Of a DNA stretch of 64,000 bases, positions 35,720-47,281 are shown piece by piece (positions within the stretch are counted from its first letter, which is position 1; every line of letters starts with the position of its first letter). The notes beneath the pieces are model-generated. The model was given only the letters and a program-made list of their open reading frames with translations, had not been told where the DNA came from and ran no database searches. Origin of the DNA: Isoetes taiwanensis (lineage: Eukaryota > Streptophyta > Lycopodiopsida > Isoetales > Isoetaceae). The stretch lies in the NCBI GenBank assembly GCA_021234155.1, contig JAJEKV010000085.1, positions 1,622,896 to 1,686,895 on the forward strand, in the 5' to 3' direction. Both the position numbers and the translations under genes were made by a program.

Positions 35720-36300
35720 TGTTTGGGGTCCGGTTCTGAACTCCTCAAAAGACAACCCTCCGTGGAGGACCCTTGATCAAACAGAGAATCCGTAGCCGTG
35801 GTCCGCGGGATTTGCAAAAGAACAAAATGAAAGAAAAAAGAGAGAAGAGAAAAAAAAAGACAAATGAGAACAAATGAGAACGTAACTCCTTGATATCAAT
35901 GAAGATACATGAGATCTCTCAATAGAGAGAAAAAACAGAGGGAGAGAAGAACCAAAAACTCATCTAGCTCTCAATGCTAGCTCTACTCATATATATAGTA
36001 CAATGGCCTTTGGCCCAATATAGATACTCTGTCAGATCTCGGTGCCGACTCCTGGAAGGAGGCCTGATTTGCAGGAATGTTGGCGGTGCCTATTGAGGTG
36101 CTGGCTGAATGCCGCCGACGCCGGACAATCGCATTGCTCACTTTCTCGCCGCTTTGGCGCGGGCGTGGCCTTCTGCGTGGCCTTCTCATTGGGTCTTCAT
36201 GGGCTTTTGACAAATTTGACTGACCGACCGCGGGCTCCTTTGTTCTTGACACGGTCCGAGGTGTGCATGAATAGTCCCGTACTGGGACGCATGACTAACA
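35720..36300 (-). repeat. 5' LTR of the gypsy element
   Basis: 581 bp, TGTTTGGGG to GACTAACA on the plus strand, matching 25182-25779. The followed-by sequence TCGAA at 36301 pairs with TCGAG before the other LTR. Confidence 0.88.
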
Positions 36301-36776
36301 TCGAAGTATTCGAACCTTGAATGTGCCCTCGTATGCCCCGGTGACACCCACATAAATGGGTAGAAGCTTACTACCATAAATGTCTAAACCGCTTTGCCCA
36401 GTTGGCTAAGGGCATGTCGGTTAGGAACGTTACATTTGGTATCGAGCAGGTCTCAAGTTCGAGTCTCCATGGGTGCCTATATGCATGGATAATTTGCAAA
36501 GACTTGGTAATCATTGTGACATGGTACATAGTATAGCGTTGGATGCTCGAGGACGGGCATAGTTCTAGTGGGAGAGACCGTAATGCTCGAGGGGGCGGGC
36601 ATAGTTCTAGTGGGAGAGGCGCGTAACAGGGCCCATGACCGCCGAAAGTATTCGAACCTTGAATGTGCCTCGTAAGCCGTTCGAGACACCAAAGATAAAT
36701 GGGTAGAAGCGACTACTCATAAATGTCTAGACAGTTTTGCCCAGTTGGCTAAGGGCATGTCGGTAGGAACATTACA
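36301..36776 (+). repeat. tandem repeat with tRNA-like (SINE-type) internal promoter boxes
   Basis: The first unit runs 36301-36611 (its first 29 bases lie at 25153-25181). A second, truncated unit runs 36612-36776 and repeats GTATTCGAACCTTGAATGTG, AAATGTCTA and GCCCAGTTGGCTAAGGGCAT. In the first unit TTGCCCAGTTGG (A-box-like) at about 36394 and AAGTTCGAGTCTCC (B-box-like) at about 36454 are 60 bases apart, as in tRNA-derived SINEs. Near 36540-36620 GGGCATAGTTCTAGTGGGAG occurs twice. Tandem SINE units are unusual; a satellite that contains a tRNA relic is an alternative. Confidence 0.5.
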
Positions 36777-36780
36777 ATCA

Positions 36781-39143
36781 ATGATTGACAGGATTGAAAA
36801 GAGAAGACGCAGGTATTGGAATGATGTGCTCACTGAAAATGAGATGGAGGTTTGATTTAAATGTGAGAACCTTGCTAACATCTTTAGACCAAATGCCCTT
36901 GTGCTTGTGAATACAAAGTACATCCCCTTTAATGTGGATGACTACACAGGTTTATTAAAATATCCTCTATTTTAAAAATATGGTTGCGAAGTGATGGCAC
37001 CATCACACGTGCCATTTTTTATTTGCCATGGAGAGTACTTATTCGGAATGATGTTTTCTTTCCTAGAGGGCATGTTGTGGAGCACATGCAAAGATATGAG
37101 GTGTGATTTCCATTTTCCGGCTTTGTGGACATGCTTGGGTTTGATTCCCAAGGAGCCTATAGTTAGTTGCCTTTTCATTTGTGAATCTTTGTTAGAGACA
37201 CGTATTTTGATGTGTAAATTACATTAAGGTTTACCATTATGTATTCGGTATATAAGTTTATTTTAGTTTGGGCATAATTTATGCAGTTGGTATTCCAGTT
37301 TTAGGGTTTCCATCATGATGGCTAGGATTTAGTCTCAGATGGTATGTTCCAGTTTCGCGTCAAGATTTGGTGATAAGGATGGATTTGGCAACAAGGATGG
37401 GACATTGAAAATAATATCATATATAGCTTTGCCATTTTCCCCTAACGCTTTCCTTCACCGTGGAGCACTCCCCATGCTTGTACTATATCATCGCTCCTTT
37501 GTAATTCCTAGCCTTAGAAGCCAACTTGTGGCATGAAGGCAGCTTTGATACATTTGAATAACCGTTTGGAGTTGTTTATAAATTTATAGATAAGGTAGGG
37601 CGATGGTGGTGGACTTTTGCCTATGAGAAAGACTCTGGGCTTGTTTTGAGTGCTTTTCTCGTGTAGAGGGCCTTAATTCATGGCTTCAATTGAAGAGCAT
37701 CTAGGGTTTCCACTTTTTTGTTTTCCTACTATTTGTGACAGAGGCGAGGCATAAGTGCATGCCATTTTTGGGGTAAGCAGATTGATGTTTTCTTCGAGAA
37801 ATTTATTCTTTTTGTTGGATGAGAAGCCTCTCTGTTGTTGCCTAGTTTGGCAGGGGTTTTACTTTCCCTTGTGTTGTGTGTGTGAAGCGCAGTTGTAGCC
37901 AGTTTAAACTTTATAAGGGTTTTCCAGTTGTTAGTAGCTGGATAGGAGCACGCGTGCGCTTTGGCAGATGGCGACCAGGGATCATGATACCAATTTGGGT
38001 CTGCGCAGGTATGTGGATCGGGATGTGGATGCAATGGGGGATGGTTTTATTTTGCTTCATCTTGAAAGATGGCGCCTGTGGAGAGCAATTACCGTTGTTG
38101 TGGTTTGTTCTCGCTTTCTTCTATTTTCCATCATGATGACGAAGAGAACAGCGAGAAAGGGCAATGCTGCCGCCGCCCATGTGCCCCTCTCTGCTGTGGA
38201 TTCTGCGCGTGTTGATGGCTCTGCACAGATACAATTCCTCTTCCATGCCCAAAATGAACTGGGAAGCAATTGATGTCTCTGTGACACTAGGACTGTCAGG
38301 GCATGATGTCTCGCGTAGTTTCTTTGACGCCCTTTCATCATTCTGTGATAGAATATATGTGGCTAGTGCGGCTGCCCTGGAGAGGGGATCTTCTGCGGAT
38401 CACCTTCATGTCCAAGCTGTGCTGAAAGCATGCTATAAGACACCAAAAGCCATGAATGAGGCTATTAAGAGGGATTTCAATTGGCCTTCCAAACCAGTTG
38501 TTGTTGTGTTGGTCTGCAAAGCCCTCAAGAATAACAGGCTACACTATTTCGAGGGTATGGTGGGGTATTGTTGAAGGACATAGGTAAGGTGCACTACTCT
38601 AGCCATCTCCATAACATATCTGAATCCATGATTGAGAAGGGGAAGGATCTCTATCTAAGATGGGGTGATGGGGACATAAAATGTTTGTGTGTGTTGGATA
38701 ACAGGAACTTGTTGAATAAGGCCACTCACTTTGAATTTTACCACGGTGGTCGTAGACTCACTCCTAGCTTGACATGTACTATTTGTAGGATGCTTTCGGG
38801 AATGGAAAGTACACTTTGAGCGTGAGCTGGATTATTCCTTGAACAATGCTCATGTGAATGAGCGAGTAAAAGTGGTGCCTAGGGGTTCTCTTGAACCCGC
38901 CCTCTGCATGCCATCGATGTCGGGGACTATCTGTTTGATTTTCTGCGGGGTATGTGGGTACGTGGAACGGAATGGTCCTAGTAGCCGTACGGTGATACTA
39001 GGATGATTCAGTGCCACGATGAACTGGATTGTAACTTTGAAGAACTTTGTGATCTATCCTTTAGCCCTGAACTAGAAATCCCAGACCATGGTATAGATTA
39101 CGTCCCCATTCATACTGGGGACCACACCATGACTGTTGGTTGA
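36781..39143 (+). pseudogene. HUH replication-initiator-like (Rep) gene, locus 2, nearly full length but broken
   Basis: A first coding block (36781-37227) stays in one frame across two stops and reads DRIEKRRRRYWNDVLTENEM, NTKYIPFNVDDYTGLLKYP and PIVSCLFICESLLETRI. After about 740 non-coding bases (likely intron; acceptor-like GCAG before the ATG at 37968), the second block has RHGMATRD-free start MATRDHDTNLGLRRYVDRDV. It continues with motif I-like VTLGLSGHDV, ALERGSSADHLHVQAVLK (motif II, HLH), FEGMVGYC (motif III; a one-base loss at 38572 separates it from LKDIGKVHY), then an acidic end, IQCHDELDCNFEELCDLS, to TGA at 39141. Stops also lie at 38855 and 38985. Spacing of motifs I-III fits Rep-type HUH endonucleases. 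No helicase domain is seen. Confidence 0.6.
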
Positions 39144-39880
39144 TTCTATATGTGGTTTCTTTGATGTATAGTTTCAACTTGTTTCTATTTTTCTTGATCA
39201 TGGTTTGTGGTGGTGGCGCCTTCTTACAAGGTTGGAATGGAGAGCAATGGAAATTCGAGGGTGAGATGGGCCACCCCATCCCGAAACTTGGACCCCTCTT
39301 TAATAAGCTCCAAAATTGATGCATCGGCTGATCCTCGGGCATATCCTCCCTCGAGAACATGTTTTAGTGCGAGGGAGTTCATATCAAACATTATGCAGTT
39401 AGTAAACGAGGCCCACAGAATTGCGGCTTCCCTTAGGACTTGAGGAGGCGGTTGATAGATTTTTTATCTTGCTTATCACGACAATTTCTAGTGTTGCTGG
39501 GAGCAACTTGGGGCTCCGATGTCTAAGTTCTACGCACTAAGATCACATATGAGCCTTGATAGGGGTTTGCTGACCCAGGAGATCCGCTAGCGATCTTTGT
39601 CGTGGGGCTACATCACGGAAAACCTATGAACTAGAGCTTTATCTTCTTGGCGTAATTGTGTAACGGGTTATTAAGGCGTGTCGTGTTAATGGCGCTTGTG
39701 CGGTGTACATTTCTTGACGATGAATATGTAATGCTTGTTATTCGATGCCTTGTTATCCCCGGACTAGTTTTTTATTATACGTTTGTGGCCATGGTTACTA
39801 AGACTTGTAGACTTTTTGGTGGGCTTGACCCGACTAGGCATAGAGGCGATCCCTCTCGTATGTGCCTTATGCCTGGATGA
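39144..39880. other. region downstream of Rep-like locus 2
   Basis: A 79-codon plus-strand frame at 39207-39443 (RVRWATPSRNLDPSLISSKI, ending NEAHRIAASLRT) could be more of the Rep-type element, but has no recognisable domain. The rest holds only short ORFs. Confidence 0.25.
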
Positions 39881-40175
39881 GCATTGGCATGGCGCTGGGG
39901 TTCAATTCCCATGCCAATCGACCGCTGCAACTTGAGTGGCGTCCGGTGGCGCGGGTCCGGATCGTCCCCATGCATAGGCTTATTATAACTATGAGGAAAC
40001 CACCCGATGAGCGGGTGAGACATGAGCATTAGATTGGAATTGGGGTTCGATTCTCCAGGCTCATGTCACATTGGGACGTTGTTGTTATGCTAGAGGCTTA
40101 CAATTCGGTGTTGTATTGGTATGACGTCATGTTGTATACATACCATAATCTTTGTATACGATGCTAACCAATGGT
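39881..40175 (+). repeat. tRNA-like SINE sequence, two B-box copies
   Basis: GGGGTTCAATTCCCATGCC at about 39897 and GGGGTTCGATTCTCC at about 40043 both match the RNA polymerase III B box. Each follows a GAGCATT.GA/GGC A-box-like stretch (GAGCATTGGCATGGCG at 39880, GAGCATTAGATTGGAA at 40024). The arrangement suggests two adjoining or overlapping SINE heads of an Au-like type. Confidence 0.45.
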
Positions 40176-41250
40176 GCTTTAATCTTTAGGCACCCCCTTT
40201 AAAAGCGAGGTCCATGGGGGTTGATTTTGACCCAAATTGACTTGGAAAGGGCGCATAGGATCTATGGAGAGAGAATATTCCATGAACTATGCTACAATCA
40301 TCGGTCTTTTATGAAGGGGCGTCTAGCCTACATCAGAATGAAGCTTTTTTGTTGTGCTTTTATCTATTATTGTATTTGGATAGTGTAGTAGAAGGCACGA
40401 GTGTATTGAAGACTCAGTTACAATCGTTTTGGAGATCCCTAAATAATAAAAACTCGCGTTTAATCTCTCAAACAATGGCGTGTAAGGACGGACTCTAGTT
40501 CCAAAGTGAGCATATGTAGGAGAATATGCCCACGTCCTAAAGTGAATAATAGAGAGGTACAATCAGGGCCTCCACTTAGATTTTGCTTAAACAAGCAAAA
40601 TGTAGTGCTATTGCTACTTACCAGATTTTAAGAAAATACCCTCTAATTTGGCGGATTTACCAAGCATTTTGCAAATTTTTTATCAAAAATTTTCCTCCTA
40701 AGATCTACCTTACAAACCAGATTTTAACAACTTTAACCGCATCTACCTTACAAACTAGATTTTAACAACTTTTAAACCGGATATTCTGGGAGGAACCCCC
40801 CAAATCTGGAGCCCTTGGGTACAATGATAATACATACATTACAACTAGAAAGTCAAAGGAGGATCCAGTGGTAAAGACTTGCATACCAATACATCCCTTT
40901 TCTTGGTTATGTGATATGCGTGTCCCTCTTCTATTCTATGCTTATACTACTTGCTTGTTTGTTCAGGTTTTGATATGTTATAAGTGAAATATTGCACGTC
41001 CTCTTGAAGTCAACTGTTCAACCATTGGTACAGCGGTGGGAAGCATAGCCAGCTCACTTTAACATATGTCTCCGAAGTCAACCACAATATTTTCAATGAA
41101 GCTTCTCTCGAAGACAACCGGAAATGCTTATGCCTATGTGCTTGGCTTCAACAAACTCGCTATTGCAGATGTTCCTTAGCTTCAACATAAAAATTGAGTT
41201 CAAACCTTCTTTGCAGCTTTGCTCAACTATCAGATCTTATAGGTCCGCTA
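40176..41250. other. intergenic; short tandem repeat inside
   Basis: A 38-bp unit (ATCTACCTTACAAA..AGATTTTAACAACTTT) is repeated at 40703-40740 and 40741-40779. Nothing else is recognised up to the start of the protease gene. Confidence 0.4.
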
Positions 41251-41253
41251 GAA

Positions 41254-43615
41254 ATGCCCATGTCTCCACTCAATTCTGGACATGGGTTGTTCTTACTTTG
41301 CATCATAGCCTTGTACGTACCAGCCTGCATTGCGACCTCTTTGGGCTTCAATATCATTCACAGATATTCAGAGCAAGGGCAAAAAAACTTCCCTGAAGGC
41401 ACATGGAGATGACAGTCGATTATGGCCAGCAAAAACAAAAAGAATTCCATGAAGTCCTACATTTACATGACAGATTTCGCTTGCGGACGTATGCTTCAAA
41501 ACAATGACCCAATTTATATTCTCACAGGGAACTTGACCATAGATCTCGGATCACGTTTTGGCTGGTAAGACACCAAATAATGCTCATTTCATCCTTCTAT
41601 TCGAACAGTTCAAATATAGGAAAATGCAATACTGAATATGTCTAATTTAGGATCCAATATGCTCTTGTTGACCTGGGAACACCAAATGTTACATTTCTGG
41701 TAGCACTTTGATACGGAGAAGTGACTTGTTTTTGGGTTACCTTGTGAATGCCAACAATGTTCAACCTAAATCCTGACAAATATCCTACAGTGGCAAGTTA
41801 TCTTACCCATTCCCACCATAATTTCAAAATTTTCATAATCCCTATTTGTCAGATGTTTAAATCCTTTGTCTCTGCAGAAAGCAGTTAAGACCACACTAAG
41901 TGAATACACACCATCATCATCAACAACAAGCAGCCCTGTGAGTTGCAGCGACAGTGTAATTGGGAAGCCAGTGCTCAAGTGCTAATCAACAATGCCCATA
42001 CAAGGTGCACACCTTTCTGAGAACACTGCAACATCAGGAGTTCTGGTGAAGGATGTTATACACCTAGCTCATGAAAATAACTGGGCCAATCAAGTGCAAG
42101 CTAACATTACATTTGGGTATGCATTCAAATAGACTTAAAATCTCATGGCCAGATATATTCATATTGGGACAATACTTCAATAGATGCAAAGTTAAATAAT
42201 ATATTCATACTGGGAATAATTTTTTAACAGATGTGGACAAAATCAAACTGGCATTTTCCTGGATGGAGGAGCATTTAATGGTCTGATGGGTTTAGGCCTG
42301 GGACAAGAATCACTCCCCAGCCTTCTCGCCAAGGATGGACTAATTCAGAACTCTTTCTCAATGTGCTTTTTAGTAATGAGGATACGACAGGAAGAATCCT
42401 CTTTGGGGATACAGGAATCCCTGGACAAAAGACAACAGCAATTGTTAGCAGGTAGGCGTTTCTCTTTTCACAATTAGGAATCAACTTCATCCAACAATTG
42501 CAGCATCCAAAACATATTATTAATTGGACCAACCTTTGAATACAGTACTGCATACTTTGTTAGCATTTGAAGGAATCCAAGTTGGAAAAGGATACGTGCA
42601 GTCCAACTTTTAAGGCCATCTTTGATACTGGAACATCACTTACTTACTTGCCTTCTGCTATTTATAATGCTGTTACCACTGCTGTAAGTTATCTACTGTT
42701 TGCTTTGTTTGGTCATTTTGTTTCGTTCTATGATGCTTAAAAAATTCTAATCTGCAGTTCGATCAACAAATTCAACTCCAGCATGTTTTTATATCAAGTG
42801 ACTCAGAACTTTACAACTTCTGCTACCGTTTGGGAGTAAGTGACAATTTTAACCAGCTATCTCAGACAAAATAAAGCAACTAGTCCTGTGCATACCTTTT
42901 TGACATACTAAATTTATTCCGAAATTTTGACTTTTGTAATATTTCTAAGCTGCTTTCAAAACCCTGATCCAAATTAGGTCAAGCAAATTTGAAGCACCTG
43001 TTATCATATTGAACTTCACCGGGGGTGCTGATTACGAAGTCTTCGTTCCTTATATTCTTATAGAAAAGGTTGGTGTTGAAGAAATTGTGTGCTCAATGAA
43101 AACTTTCTCATTCCCCCACACACCATATCTGCAGGGTAAAGTAATATGTTTGGCAGTGATGGAGTCAAATAACGTGGCGATAATTGGCCGTATGTCTTAA
43201 TACAGAAAATGTCTACGGCAATCCACCATAATAGTTTGCTAATCAGACCCTGTTTGCATGTCAGAGAACTTTATGGGCGGTTATAAGATCATATTCAACA
43301 GGGAAACCCAGATGCTAGGATGGACAGAGTCAAACTGTAAGTAAAGTCACAAGTTTTTGTGTTTTTTTCTAACAAGTTAGATGATACAAGCAGGGATTAA
43401 GACATACTTTTCATTGAGTAATAGGTTACGATATTACCGAGTCGAGTGCTCCACAGAAGGCTCCGACACCAAATGCTGAGGTACCATCTCCAAATTCGCC
43501 ACTAAATGTAAGCCCCCCACAAACAACTGCGGCAGCCGGGCCTGCATCCTCAGGCTGGATCGCAAAAAGAACACAATGGTACATTGTTTTGCTGTTATTC
43601 GTTGTGCTTTTGTGA
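41254..43615 (+). pseudogene. APF1-like A1 aspartic protease (GPI-anchored type), broken
   Basis: Exon-like blocks in family order: signal peptide and GFNIIHRYSEQ (41254-41400), HDRFRLRTYAS and LTGNLTIDLGSRFGW (41440-41570), YALVDLGTPNVTFLVAL (41651-41708). Then AHLSENTATSGVLVKDVIHL (42015-42110), CGQNQTGIFLDGGAFNGLMG (42231-42345), AIFDTGTSLTYLPSAIYNAV (42614-42683) and FTGGADYEVFVPY (43015-43055). It ends ENFMGGYKIIFNRE and a Pro/Ser-rich hydrophobic C-terminus (43427-43615), typical of GPI-anchored members. The first catalytic motif is broken to DTE with a shift and stop near 41709-41720. Further single-base shifts lie near 42371 and 42613, and a stop at 41982. GT-AG junctions are still visible. 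Proteases of this family act at the cell surface. Confidence 0.8.
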
Positions 43616-43639
43616 CAAAATTTTCAAATTCTTTGACAA

Positions 43640-44385
43640 TAAATTTGCAAATCCACGGCTTACATTGCATTTTTGGATACAAGTTGACATTGTGCTGTAA
43701 AAGGGAAGAATTAAACTTAGAACCTAGGTGCAAATACTTCTAAACCATTTCAAAGGAAGAGTCAAATGACGGTTAATAATTCAGCGATCACGATCTCGCA
43801 AAATATGGACTTGATGACAAAACCCTTGCACCTTCGAGACAAGGAAAGGATTATTGGTCTTATAATTTTTATTTGTATTATAATGTGAACATGCATATAT
43901 TCATACCCTAAACCTGAATTTTTTGATTTGACATGGGAGTTCACAGGTTGGCTCCCATGGGAATTTTATAGAATGTTGAATTATTTTTTTGAAGGACTCA
44001 TACTTTATTTAATAAGAAGTCAAATACAAAATAAAGATGCAAAAATAGAAATAAAATCTCGGGAGGATAAGCAAGATCCATCCCACCGAGGCGGCTTGCC
44101 TATGTATAAGAGCACATCCAAATGCCTATGCATAAGTGCACACATTCAAATGCATAAGATCAAAGCCTCTTACAAGAGGCAAGCTTAAAACAATGATAAG
44201 TCTTAGCAATACTACCTTGAGCATATTGAAGAACACGACCATCCGCCACATCCGGACCTTTGAAGGCCACTAGTCTTCATCTTTTTTTCGAGATAGTTCA
44301 AAGCAAGCGCCCTGATGCTAGATGAAAAGCTTGGCTTTGATATCTATCCCAAGTCTTGGGGTAAACTACCAAAAGCTCTTGTTGA
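43640..44385. other. intergenic, with likely L1 3' portion
   Basis: Non-coding apart from short ORFs. From about 43975 the sequence may be the 3' UTR and tail (T7 at 43984 on the plus strand) of the L1-type remnant read on the minus strand to the right. Confidence 0.3.
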
Positions 44386-44389
44386 CTTG

Positions 44390-44640
44390 TTAGTGAGACG
44401 AGAACAACCAAACCTTATAAATATCTAAGATGGCCACATATGAAGAAGCAAAGCTCAATGGTCTCCATTCTACGCTTGCATAATGGACATAGATTTGATA
44501 CTCTAGACTCATACTTGTGGAGAAACATATTAACCCAAGACACATGTGAAGAATCGCCGCCAAAGTAACGCCCACTTTTTAGGATGAAGTAGCTTATCCC
44601 ATGGCCAAGTCCACATCCCGCTTCCATTGACGAGGGAATG
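44390..44640 (-). pseudogene. L1-type LINE C-terminal zinc-finger (zf-RVT) fragment
   Basis: The minus strand reads GRYFGGDSSHVSWVNMFLHK and NLCPLCKRRMETIELCFFIC, the zinc-binding reverse transcriptase region at the end of plant L1 ORF2 (CPLC..E..E..FF.C). It is followed by stops and belongs to a 5'-truncated or rearranged copy. It is a different LINE type from the element at 6964. Confidence 0.65.
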
Positions 44641-45180
44641 AGTTGAAGGTGCCAAGTATTTGAGAAAGTATGTCAACATCAAGCGGCCGGTGATATATAG
44701 AGTTCACAAGTCTGCACTCCTTAACCTCCTGATGACAAACCCACACCAAGGTATCTTTTTATTGTGGCAGACTAGATTGTAGAGAGTCAACAACTTTTTG
44801 TCAAAGAGCTCTATCCCGTCAGCCTAACAAAAACTTTAACCAAAAAAGCCTTCCATGTCCGACAAGTTATTAAGTAACTTGAAAAGCACAAAGAAGCCAA
44901 CGCGCAGGAGGGCGGGATACACATAAACCGAGACAAACTTGAATTGATCAAGAAGCTATTTATACATGGATTTAACGTTTCTCTCTAACAAATTAAACTC
45001 TTTTGGACTTACTTGAATATATCGTAATACATGTATGGTGACACGCATCACCCATATAACTACCTGGCTAACCATCAATGCTTTAGTTTACTAACTTCAA
45101 CACCCTTTTTAATCTAAAATGTGAATCAACTTATCCTTTTCAAGTACAAATCTCCCCTTTAAGTTGATTCCTCTTGGCTT

Positions 45181-45400
45181 TTAGTACATGTGTTCTGTAG
45201 TATCCTCATCATTTATTATAGCCAAGTTGGAAATTTTAACAGTATCTGCATAACAAAAAGTGGGATTGGACAATCCCTTTTCTTTCTTTTCATCTATTTT
45301 CCTTTCTTTAGATTTATTATCTTGCCTTTCTTTGTCACAATCTCTAGCAATGTGCTCAAACCCATGACAAAAATACATTCAAACTTGGACATATCCCTCC
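45181..45400 (-). pseudogene. zinc-knuckle (CCHC) fragment of a retroelement ORF1/gag
   Basis: The minus strand reads FCHGFEHIARDCDKERQ, a CCHC knuckle whose first cysteine is replaced, followed by a lysine/glutamate-rich tail. It may be ORF1 of the same L1 copy as 44390, since both are on the minus strand and in the expected order. Confidence 0.5.
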
Positions 45401-45585
45401 CATCTTTTTTTTAAAACTTGTAATCTTGTTAGAAACTCCTGCTCACAAAAGCTTTTCTTTCACATCTTCCGTTGGAATATGATCTCTTATGAGCAGGCAC
45501 AATCAATAGGATCCCGAAAACCTGATATTGCTTCTTACAAATATATAACTTGATGGCAATCCTAATAAAATATCCTCGGCAATTT

Positions 45586-47281
45586 TGTGGCGTCCCCTAC
45601 TCGTATACGGGCGCAGACTCACCGTCTACAAAAGCGGAGTTCATCCCCCCATACCAGGCTCCATGCCGTCTGAGGGGCCCTCCACATGACACCCAAAATG
45701 GCGGGTTCGGTTCCGGAGAAGAGTGAAAGGGTCATTTTACCCCCATCTCCCCTCGGGGCCTACCTAGGCGCGAGGCGTAAAACATACATGTCGTTATATA
45801 ATACAAGCACATATCCACCTCGAAGGGTGGCCCATCACATCTGCATACAGACAAGGTGAGCACAATACATATGGGGAGTCCTACCAAGGCTCAGACTCAA
45901 GGGGATGGTCGCTTGGGTCTCGAGTTCATTAGCAGGCGGGAATTCATGGCAATGGTTTTACCGGCATATGAACATGGCATAGGGTTGTCCACTCCATCCG
46001 CCCCTTTTTGTGCACACTTTGCGAGTAGGCTGAAGGGTGTTGGGACCTGACCGTAGCCCTCACGGATGCATAGCCAAAGGGGCTATTCACGGGTCTCATC
46101 CTCCCGATTCGGGACATGGGCAGGAAGGGATGCTCCCTCCTGATAAATCTCGCATGCCGACTCAAAGGTGATTAGAGGGGTGCCCTTTGCAGTATTCAAT
46201 CAACCCACTGAAAAGTGTACACCACTTCATCGGTGTCGAGTCCATGCCCTACCCACACTTTCGGTGGTAAGCCATTAGACCTAGTCACTATGATCCCCTC
46301 GTAGGCCTTACACACCGAGGATGGCTTCAAGAGTCGGAACATGAACCTCCTTCTTAGCCCGGTCCCAGCCCCTTCACCCACAAACTGTGTGTGTGGTTCT
46401 TGTGCCTGAGGCCGAATCTATAGTGTGCTAGAGAGGCTAATCTAGGAGCATCTACTACCAAGCTTGAGGTCTCTACCCCCTTCCCAATACAAGGGAGTTC
46501 ATAGAGATACATCATCCCATATACATCACGTAAGAACTAAAGAACTATATCTAGTATATATCATAGAGTTAGGTTCTTTAGTTAGAGGTCGGGTATCTAG
46601 AGATCTAGAAGGTGCTATGGGCAATTTAATAGGCTAAACCTACCTGATTCTATAACTGAAATAGGGTTTAGACTATTTAATTGGCCAAATACCGATCCTT
46701 GAGTGGCTCCTCCTCGACCGAAGTTCGACCATCCTATTTGAAACGCATCGAATCAAGGGAAACTAATGGTGCAATTCTCTCGGCAGAAGCGGGAGGCGGT
46801 TTTGGCTCTTGAGGCAGCCAAAAACAGAGCTCTAAAACCCTAGAAAACGAAAAATGGGCAAGTTAGGGTTTCCCTTCTTAAATAGACAAAGGGGTTGGCT
46901 AGGGTTTCCACTTATCCCCTTGGCATGTGGGATAATTGGGAATAGGCCCACTTGCCTTTAATGGCTAGGTGGCGAATGTGACCACATGGAAATGTGTGCC
47001 CACATTAATATGTACATTGGTAAATGTGCACATTAATTGCACACTTAGGTATGGGCCCACTTGGCATAAAGTGTCCATATGGAAATGTGTGCCCACATTA
47101 ATGTGTACATTGGTAAATGTGCACATTAATACTAATGCACATTCTTAGCAAGTTGCCCCCAGGGCTACCCAACTGGGTTACACGCCGGTTATGCAGCGTC
47201 GGTCCAGGTCGGCGTGCAGCGGCGTGGCCGATTTGATGCGATATATCGTCCCGGGGACCGTATATTGTTGAACGCGTCACA
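45586..47281 (-). repeat. 3' LTR of a Ty3/gypsy chromovirus
   Basis: On the minus strand AAGGTGGGGAGAA (polypurine tract) is followed at 47281 by TGTGACGCG. The other end is CGCCACA at 45586, giving TG..CA ends with a short imperfect inverted repeat. A TATA-like TATTTAAG (minus) lies near 46880. A tandem repeat is present inside: AATGTGTGCCCACATTAAT and TGTACATTGGTAAATGTGCA occur at about 46988-47035 and 47082-47130. No matching 5' LTR was found in the window. Confidence 0.6.

Larger units (their letters stand above)
25182..36300 (-). mobile_element. Ty3/gypsy LTR retrotransposon, 11.1 kb, Tat/Athila-like
   Basis: Bounded by two LTRs, with a probable TCGA[G/A] target duplication. On the minus strand the order is 5' LTR, gag, protease, RT, RNase H, integrase, a long extra ORF, polypurine tract, 3' LTR. 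There is no chromodomain, the protease motif is of the IDGG type, and there is a long stretch between pol and the 3' LTR. These traits suit the non-chromovirus Tat/Athila side of gypsy. Coding regions are frameshifted and the two LTRs differ by many substitutions and indels, so it is an old, inactive copy. Confidence 0.88.

Noticed and set aside
36394..36470. A functional tRNA gene
   Set aside because: A- and B-box-like motifs are present, but no cloverleaf with matching acceptor arms could be formed by eye; a SINE-type relic fits better.
24480..39143. An integrated geminivirus as the source of the Rep-like loci
   Set aside because: No coat-protein-like ORF, stem-loop nonanucleotide origin or Rep helicase domain was seen, and locus 2 has an extra N-terminal block and probable intron. 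A transposon-type origin is more likely, though not proven.
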